A stretch of DNA of 9,581 bases from Bacillota bacterium (GTDB lineage: Bacteria; Bacillota; UBA4882; UBA8346): NCBI GenBank assembly GCA_003501365.1, contig DNPP01000018.1, forward strand, positions 1 through 9,581, in the 5' to 3' direction. This document shows positions 6,324-9,581 of this stretch, piece after piece. The position numbers and the translations under genes are program-made. Numbering within the stretch: position 1 is the stretch's first letter; each line of letters opens with the position of its first letter. The notes beneath the pieces were generated by a model. It searched no databases and had not been told where the DNA came from. It was given only the letters and a program-made list of their open reading frames with translations.

Positions 6324-7502
6324 ATGTATCGCATCATGATCGTTGATGACGAAAAAATGGTAATCGAAAGTATTAAGGGTAAAATCAACTGGAACGATTT
6401 GAATGCCTGTTTGGTGGGGGAAGCTTGCAATGGAGCGGAAGCACTGCAAAAAATCCCCCAATGCTTTCCCAATATCCTGATTGTTGATATGCGGATGCCG
6501 ATTATGGACGGATTGGAATTAATCGACCGTCTGCGCCAGTCCAACAGCGCTGTCAAAGTAATTATCACCAGCGCGTATACTGACTTTGAGTATACCAAAA
6601 AGGCAATTTGCATAGGGGCAGTCGATTATCTCGTAAAGCCTGTCAAGAAAGAAGAACTGAATCAAGCCATCCTCAATGCCATTCATAAAATCAAGGTAAA
6701 CCGGTTTGAGGTCACCGAAATATTATCCAGGATGATCAAAAACGAAGTCAATCCGGACGAAGCGGAACTCCTTCTAGAACAGTTGCAGTCTTTGGATAAT
6801 CATTGGGGCGGTAATGCATATGGCCTACTGGTGATCAAACATTACAACCATAATATCCAACCCCTCCAACCTAATTTAATAAAGGAACTCACCAAGGCCA
6901 TTGCCGTTTTGAAATCAAATCATGGCATCAGCCATTTTCAAGTATTTATCAATCGTGACATCCAAAATGAACTGGATGTTTTAATCTGCTTTCATTCTTA
7001 TTTACCCAGCGACAATAATCAATCTTTGAAAGAGTTGACGCGCTCTCTATTTACCGGCGATTATGGCGAGAAATATCAAATATCGATTGGAATCGGGCCC
7101 TTAGGGCGAGAACTCTTTGAATTAAAAAGCATGTATCAAGAGGCGACCTATACAGTAAAAGGTTTAAAACCTGTCCGAAGATTAATTTATGAAGCCAGGC
7201 AATATCTAGATGAAAACTTTAGCCGGGAAATTAAATTGAAGGATTTAGCCCAAAAATATTTCGTCAGCGAAGAGTATCTGTCCAGGCTATTTAAAGAAGA
7301 ATTAGGAGAAGGGTTTTCGGAATACCTTACGCGAATCCGTTTAGAAAAAGCCATGGAGTATCTGGGAGAGCCGCGTGTTACAATCAGCCAGATATCAAGT
7401 TTAGTGGGGTATACTGATACCAAATATTTCTTCCGGATTTTTAAAAAGAAGTTCAATCTGACCCCCTCTGAGGTCCGAAAACAACTGGAAGAAAAAGTTT
7501 AA
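6324..7502 (+). CDS. Response regulator, YesN-type, with AraC-family DNA-binding domain
   Basis: The protein has 392 residues from the ATG at 6324. A receiver domain covers about 1-120, with acidic pocket Asp8-Asp9, phosphoacceptor Asp55 in IVDMRMP, the Ser83 switch position in ITSAY and Lys105 in LVKP. A middle region (about 125-285) is poorly conserved; its SIGIGPLG and YQEATY elements resemble the degenerate cyclase-like domain seen in many YesN proteins. The C-terminal ~100 residues carry two AraC helix-turn-helix units, the first around LKDLAQKYFVSEEYLSRLF and the second around ISQISSLVGYTDTKYFFRIF, ending TPSEVR. It is shorter than many YesN proteins of about 500 residues because the middle is short. 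Phosphorylated regulator should bind the 4252-4495 region and activate the transporter operon; this role is inferred from the arrangement. Confidence 0.94.
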   Translation: MYRIMIVDDEKMVIESIKGKINWNDLNACLVGEACNGAEALQKIPQCFPNILIVDMRMPIMDGLELIDRLRQSNSAVKVIITSAYTDFEYTKKAICIGAVDYLVKPVKKEELNQAILNAIHKIKVNRFEVTEILSRMIKNEVNPDEAELLLEQLQSLDNHWGGNAYGLLVIKHYNHNIQPLQPNLIKELTKAIAVLKSNHGISHFQVFINRDIQNELDVLICFHSYLPSDNNQSLKELTRSLFTGDYGEKYQISIGIGPLGRELFELKSMYQEATYTVKGLKPVRRLIYEARQYLDENFSREIKLKDLAQKYFVSEEYLSRLFKEELGEGFSEYLTRIRLEKAMEYLGEPRVTISQISSLVGYTDTKYFFRIFKKKFNLTPSEVRKQLEEKV

Positions 7503-7505
7503 ACA

Positions 7506-7526
7506 AACTGCCAACTGCCAACTACC
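7506..7526 (+). repeat. Three tandem copies of a 7-base unit
   Basis: AACTGCC, AACTGCC and AACTACC follow one another, starting 3 bases after the stop codon of the regulator gene. The third copy differs at one base. No function is evident; it may be a slippage-prone microsatellite. Confidence 0.7.
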
Positions 7527-7670
7527 TGTACTGTAAGATTTGAACTTGGCGACGTACTATACCTGCTCCAAGACTCGCTACTAGGGACACGGCTATTCTT
7601 TCCAGACTGGATTTTCAAATCAGCTCGTCCAGGCGTTCCCCCAGTTCTCTGTATTCGGGTCGTCTTCGGA

Positions 7671-7712
7671 AACAAACGGCCCGTTATCTTTGCCGATAAT
7701 GGGCCGTTTGTT
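7671..7712. terminator. Bidirectional terminator-like hairpin between convergent genes
   Basis: AACAAACGGCCCGTTATC (7671-7688) and GATAATGGGCCGTTTGTT (7695-7712) form an 18-bp stem around a 6-base loop. The one non-identical position is a G-U pair in plus-strand RNA and a C/A mismatch in minus-strand RNA. The GC-rich core (ACGGCCC) followed by T-rich bases on each side (TTTGTTCTT on plus, TTTGTTTCC on minus) suits termination of both the regulator operon and the DUF1858 gene. The arms are somewhat long for a simple terminator. Confidence 0.7.
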
Positions 7713-7741
7713 CTTAATGTCTATATCATACGTTTTCCTGC

Positions 7742-7939
7742 TTATTTGGAAATATGGTTGTTTAGTTTATCAATTAGTTCCTGAACCGGAACGCCATGTA
7801 CCAAACAAGCTTCTGCCAGACTTTCGCCGGTGGAAGAAGGGCACCCCAGACAATGCATTCCCATCTCTAAAAAATAAGGCGCCGTGGTTTGGTCTGCATT
7901 TAAGATTTCACCAATTAAAGTATCTTTGGTTATGATCAT
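7742..7939 (-). CDS. Small DUF1858-domain protein with CxxC motif
   Basis: The 65-residue protein opens MIITKDTLIGEIL and carries the family core MGMHCLGCPSSTGESLAEA, with Cys30 and Cys33 and a further Cys45. This matches the stand-alone DUF1858 family (PF08984), common in anaerobes and sometimes annotated as a disulfide oxidoreductase-like protein; its biochemical role is unknown. The paired cysteines suggest redox activity or binding of metal or sulfur. An ATG two codons upstream (7945) is possible, but AGAGG at 7948-7952 is 8 bases from the ATG at 7939 and only 2 from the one at 7945, so 7939 is preferred. It lies 85 bases downstream of lon on the same strand; I see no clear terminator between them, so it could be cotranscribed. 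Confidence 0.88.
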   Translation of the reverse strand: MIITKDTLIGEILNADQTTAPYFLEMGMHCLGCPSSTGESLAEACLVHGVPVQELIDKLNNHISK

Positions 7940-7947
7940 TTTCATTT

Positions 7948-7952
7948 CCTCT
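7948..7952 (-). promoter_or_regulatory. Shine-Dalgarno that chooses between two DUF1858 starts
   Basis: Minus-strand AGAGG is 8 bases from the ATG at 7939 but 2 bases from the ATG at 7945, so the second ATG is the probable start. Confidence 0.65.
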
Positions 7953-7959
7953 TTTCTAT

Positions 7960-7971
7960 CAATAATTATTG
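7960..7971. promoter_or_regulatory. 12-bp perfect palindrome upstream of the DUF1858 gene
   Basis: CAATAATTATTG is its own reverse complement and lies 8 bases upstream of the Shine-Dalgarno of the DUF1858 gene. Close by, TTGAATATCAA (7979-7989) has TTGA/TCAA arms. These could be operator half-sites of a regulator that senses redox state or metal, but AT-only palindromes arise easily by chance in such DNA. Confidence 0.25.
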
Positions 7972-8024
7972 GAATATATTGAATATCAAGTATTTGGAAT
8001 AACCCTTCTTCGATGCCTTGTCAT

Positions 8025-9581
8025 CTAGGAAGCCTTATCGATAACTTTGAAGGGTCCCTCACCCAATACCTTCTGATTAAGATTAAACACATGCTCTATT
8101 CGAGGTAAAGAAATCCCCAACGTTTCTTTCAGCACATCTTCGATAGTCTCTACGGGTATAATTGTAAGTTGTTGCTTCACTTCTTCAGGCACATCCTTAA
8201 GGTCCATCTCATTGTCCCTAGGAATCAAAACTTTTGTTATACCCGCTCGTTGGGCCCCTAGTAATTTTTCCTTGAGGCCACCGATTGGCAATACGGCTCC
8301 TCGTAAAGTTAGTTCTCCTGTCATGGCGATTTTGGAATCCACCTTAACGCCTGTGACTAAGGAAGCTAGGGCAGTAAATAATGTGATACCCGCCGACGGA
8401 CCATCCTTAGGAACCGCCCCCGATGGAACATGAATGTGTAAATCTCTTTCCTTGAAATTAATCGCGTTCATGGGTAATCTTGATTTTAATAAGCTTAAAG
8501 AAATTTTGGCCGATTCTTTCATCACATCACCTAATTGACCGGTTAGGGTAACTTCGCCGCTCCCCGACATATCCGTTGCTTCAATAAAAAGTATTTCTCC
8601 GCCGACCGGAGTCCATGCCAGTCCTGTGACAACTCCCGGTGGATTATCCAGCTCCGCCCGATCATGTCTGGAAACTTGTCTTCCTAACAATTCCTCCAAT
8701 TGCTCTATTTTGACTCTGTAAGGTAATTCTATTTTTGTCGATACGATTTTCTCCGAGGCAACTCTGGCAAGGGCAGCCAATTGTTTCTTTAATCCCCTGA
8801 CTCCGGCTTCTAAAGTGTAGTCACTGATTATTTTTTGTAACACTTCATCCTCAATGACCAATTGTTCGGCAGTTAATCCATGCTCTTCCAGAACTGCGGG
8901 AAGTAAATGATTTTTCCCAATATGGAACTTTTCATTAATTGTATAGCTGGAGATTTGAATGACTTCCATTCTATCTAGCAGCGGACCGGGAATACTTTCC
9001 AGAGAATTAGCGGTCGCAATAAAGAAAACATCTGACAAATCATAGGGCAGATCCAAATAATGATCGGTAAAGCTGTTGTTTTGTTCCGGATCAAGCACCT
9101 CTAATAAAGCACTGGCAGGATCGCCGCTATAACCACCAACCATCAGCTTGTCAACTTCATCTAAAACCATCACCGGATTATTTTCCCCGGCCTTTTTGAT
9201 GCTTTGAATAATTCTGCCCGGCATAGCTCCAATATAGGTCCTGCGATGTCCTCTAATTTCCGCTTCATCTCGAATCCCGCCTAAACTCAAACGAACATAT
9301 TTCCTATCAAGAGCTTCGGCAATACTCTTCCCCAGACTTGTCTTTCCTGTGCCGGGAGGTCCTACCAATAATAGAATAGAACCCTTTTTGTCTTTTTTGA
9401 GCTGCATTACGGCTAAGTGCTGGATGATTCGATCCTTCACTTTCTCAAGGCCATCGTGTTGCTCATCTAAAATATTTCTTGCTTCCTCCAAATCGATCGG
9501 TTTTCCTTCACTCTTTTTCCACGGCAGTTGCACCAACAGATCCAAGTAATTGCGGATAACATTATATTCCGGGCTATTTTG
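8025..9581 (-). CDS. lon: ATP-dependent protease Lon (LonA type), N-terminal part cut off by the window edge
   Basis: The frame stays open to the right edge and continues family sequence there (SPEYNVIRNYLD before LLVQLPW), so the 518 visible residues are the C-terminal two thirds of a protein of about 780-800; the missing part is the N-terminal substrate-binding domain. A TTG at 9545 is internal and not the start. Counting from the first visible residue: Walker A GPPGTGKT at 74-81, Walker B VMVLDEVDK at 137-145, the AAA+ sensor region around IATANS, and the protease domain with catalytic Ser396 in PKDGPSAG and Lys439 as the second Lys of GGLKEK, at the family spacing of 43. All catalytic residues are intact. 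Lon degrades misfolded and selected regulatory proteins in the cytoplasm, using ATP. The gene ends with TAG at 8025-8027; its promoter lies outside the window. Confidence 0.97.
   Translation of the reverse strand, partial: QNSPEYNVIRNYLDLLVQLPWKKSEGKPIDLEEARNILDEQHDGLEKVKDRIIQHLAVMQLKKDKKGSILLLVGPPGTGKTSLGKSIAEALDRKYVRLSLGGIRDEAEIRGHRRTYIGAMPGRIIQSIKKAGENNPVMVLDEVDKLMVGGYSGDPASALLEVLDPEQNNSFTDHYLDLPYDLSDVFFIATANSLESIPGPLLDRMEVIQISSYTINEKFHIGKNHLLPAVLEEHGLTAEQLVIEDEVLQKIISDYTLEAGVRGLKKQLAALARVASEKIVSTKIELPYRVKIEQLEELLGRQVSRHDRAELDNPPGVVTGLAWTPVGGEILFIEATDMSGSGEVTLTGQLGDVMKESAKISLSLLKSRLPMNAINFKERDLHIHVPSGAVPKDGPSAGITLFTALASLVTGVKVDSKIAMTGELTLRGAVLPIGGLKEKLLGAQRAGITKVLIPRDNEMDLKDVPEEVKQQLTIIPVETIEDVLKETLGISLPRIEHVFNLNQKVLGEGPFKVIDKAS

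Larger units (their letters stand above)
7503..7741. other. Convergent intergenic region with possible structured segment
   Basis: These 239 bases separate two convergent genes and contain the heptamer repeat, a terminator-like hairpin at 7671-7712, and between them a segment with nested complementarity. GATTTGAA (7537-7544) can pair with TTCAAATC (7614-7621), and directly inside it CTTGG (7545-7549) can pair with CCAAG (7568-7572); a palindromic TCCAGACTGGA occupies 7601-7611. This is the shape of a closed multi-branch RNA fold of about 85 bases, but it matches no RNA family that I recognise. Minus-strand frames across 7620-7700 are open for 20-50 codons without a credible start. Confidence 0.35.

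Noticed and set aside
6272..6613. 113-codon minus-strand frame over the kinase-regulator junction
   Set aside because: It is antisense to the conserved receiver domain, and its translation is low-complexity Ser/Ile-rich.
7690..7935. 81-codon plus-strand frame opposite the DUF1858 gene
   Set aside because: The minus-strand DUF1858 protein is clearly recognisable and has a good ribosome site; the plus frame begins inside the terminator hairpin.
9543..9545. TTG as the start of the lon gene
   Set aside because: Family-conserved residues continue upstream of it to the right edge, so the gene is simply cut by the window.
1..9581. tRNA or rRNA genes, CRISPR array, insertion sequence, phage or defence system
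   Set aside because: I found no cloverleaf with a GTTCRA-type arm, no regularly spaced repeats, no transposase or integrase motifs and no defence-related domains. The two-component and transporter genes account for most of the window.

Overview
The window looks like chromosomal DNA of a Bacillota (Firmicutes), probably an anaerobe. The evidence is a low-to-moderate G+C content, strong Shine-Dalgarno sequences, a YesM/YesN-type two-component pair beside a CUT1 sugar-type ABC transporter that carries no ATPase gene, a DUF1858 small protein, and a LonA-type protease. Genus and species cannot be read from the sequence. The substrate-binding protein has a signal sequence without a lipobox cysteine, unusual for single-membrane Firmicutes. 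It would fit a two-membrane lineage (for example Negativicutes or Limnochordia-like), but this is only a hint.

Layout from left to right. Positions 3-95 hold the last 30 codons of an unidentified plus-strand gene. Positions 212-4251 are a minus-strand operon read from right to left: binding protein (2968-4251), MalF-type permease (2006-2890), MalG-type permease (1160-2005) and an inosine-uridine-type nucleoside hydrolase (212-1126). A stem-loop with a U-rich tail sits between the binding protein and the permeases, and a second hairpin closes the operon. A 244-base divergent control region follows (4252-4495). To its right are a plus-strand YesM-type sensor kinase (4496-6319) and a YesN-type AraC-family response regulator (6324-7502), 4 bases apart. 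The 239-base convergent spacer 7503-7741 holds a heptamer repeat, a possibly structured segment and an 18-bp bidirectional terminator-like hairpin. On the minus strand beyond it are a small DUF1858 protein (7742-7939) and the 3' two thirds of lon (8025 to the right edge).

How the parts probably work together (inference). The kinase senses an extracellular ligand with its ~250-residue extracytoplasmic domain and phosphorylates Asp55 of the regulator, which activates the divergent transporter operon. That operon's promoter has a recognisable -10 but a poor -35, as expected of an activator-dependent promoter, while the kinase has a near-consensus sigma-A promoter. The transporter imports a solute that the last gene of the operon may hydrolyse at an N-ribosidic bond. 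The coupling of a CUT1 oligosaccharide-type importer with a nucleoside-hydrolase-fold enzyme is the most interesting point, because the substrate is not obvious. Energising the permeases requires an ATPase encoded elsewhere (MsmX-like).

I found no tRNA, rRNA, CRISPR array, transposase or phage gene. I see no convincing new defence or mobile system; the novelty is confined to the transporter-hydrolase pairing, the variant hydrolase active site and several unexplained intergenic structures.
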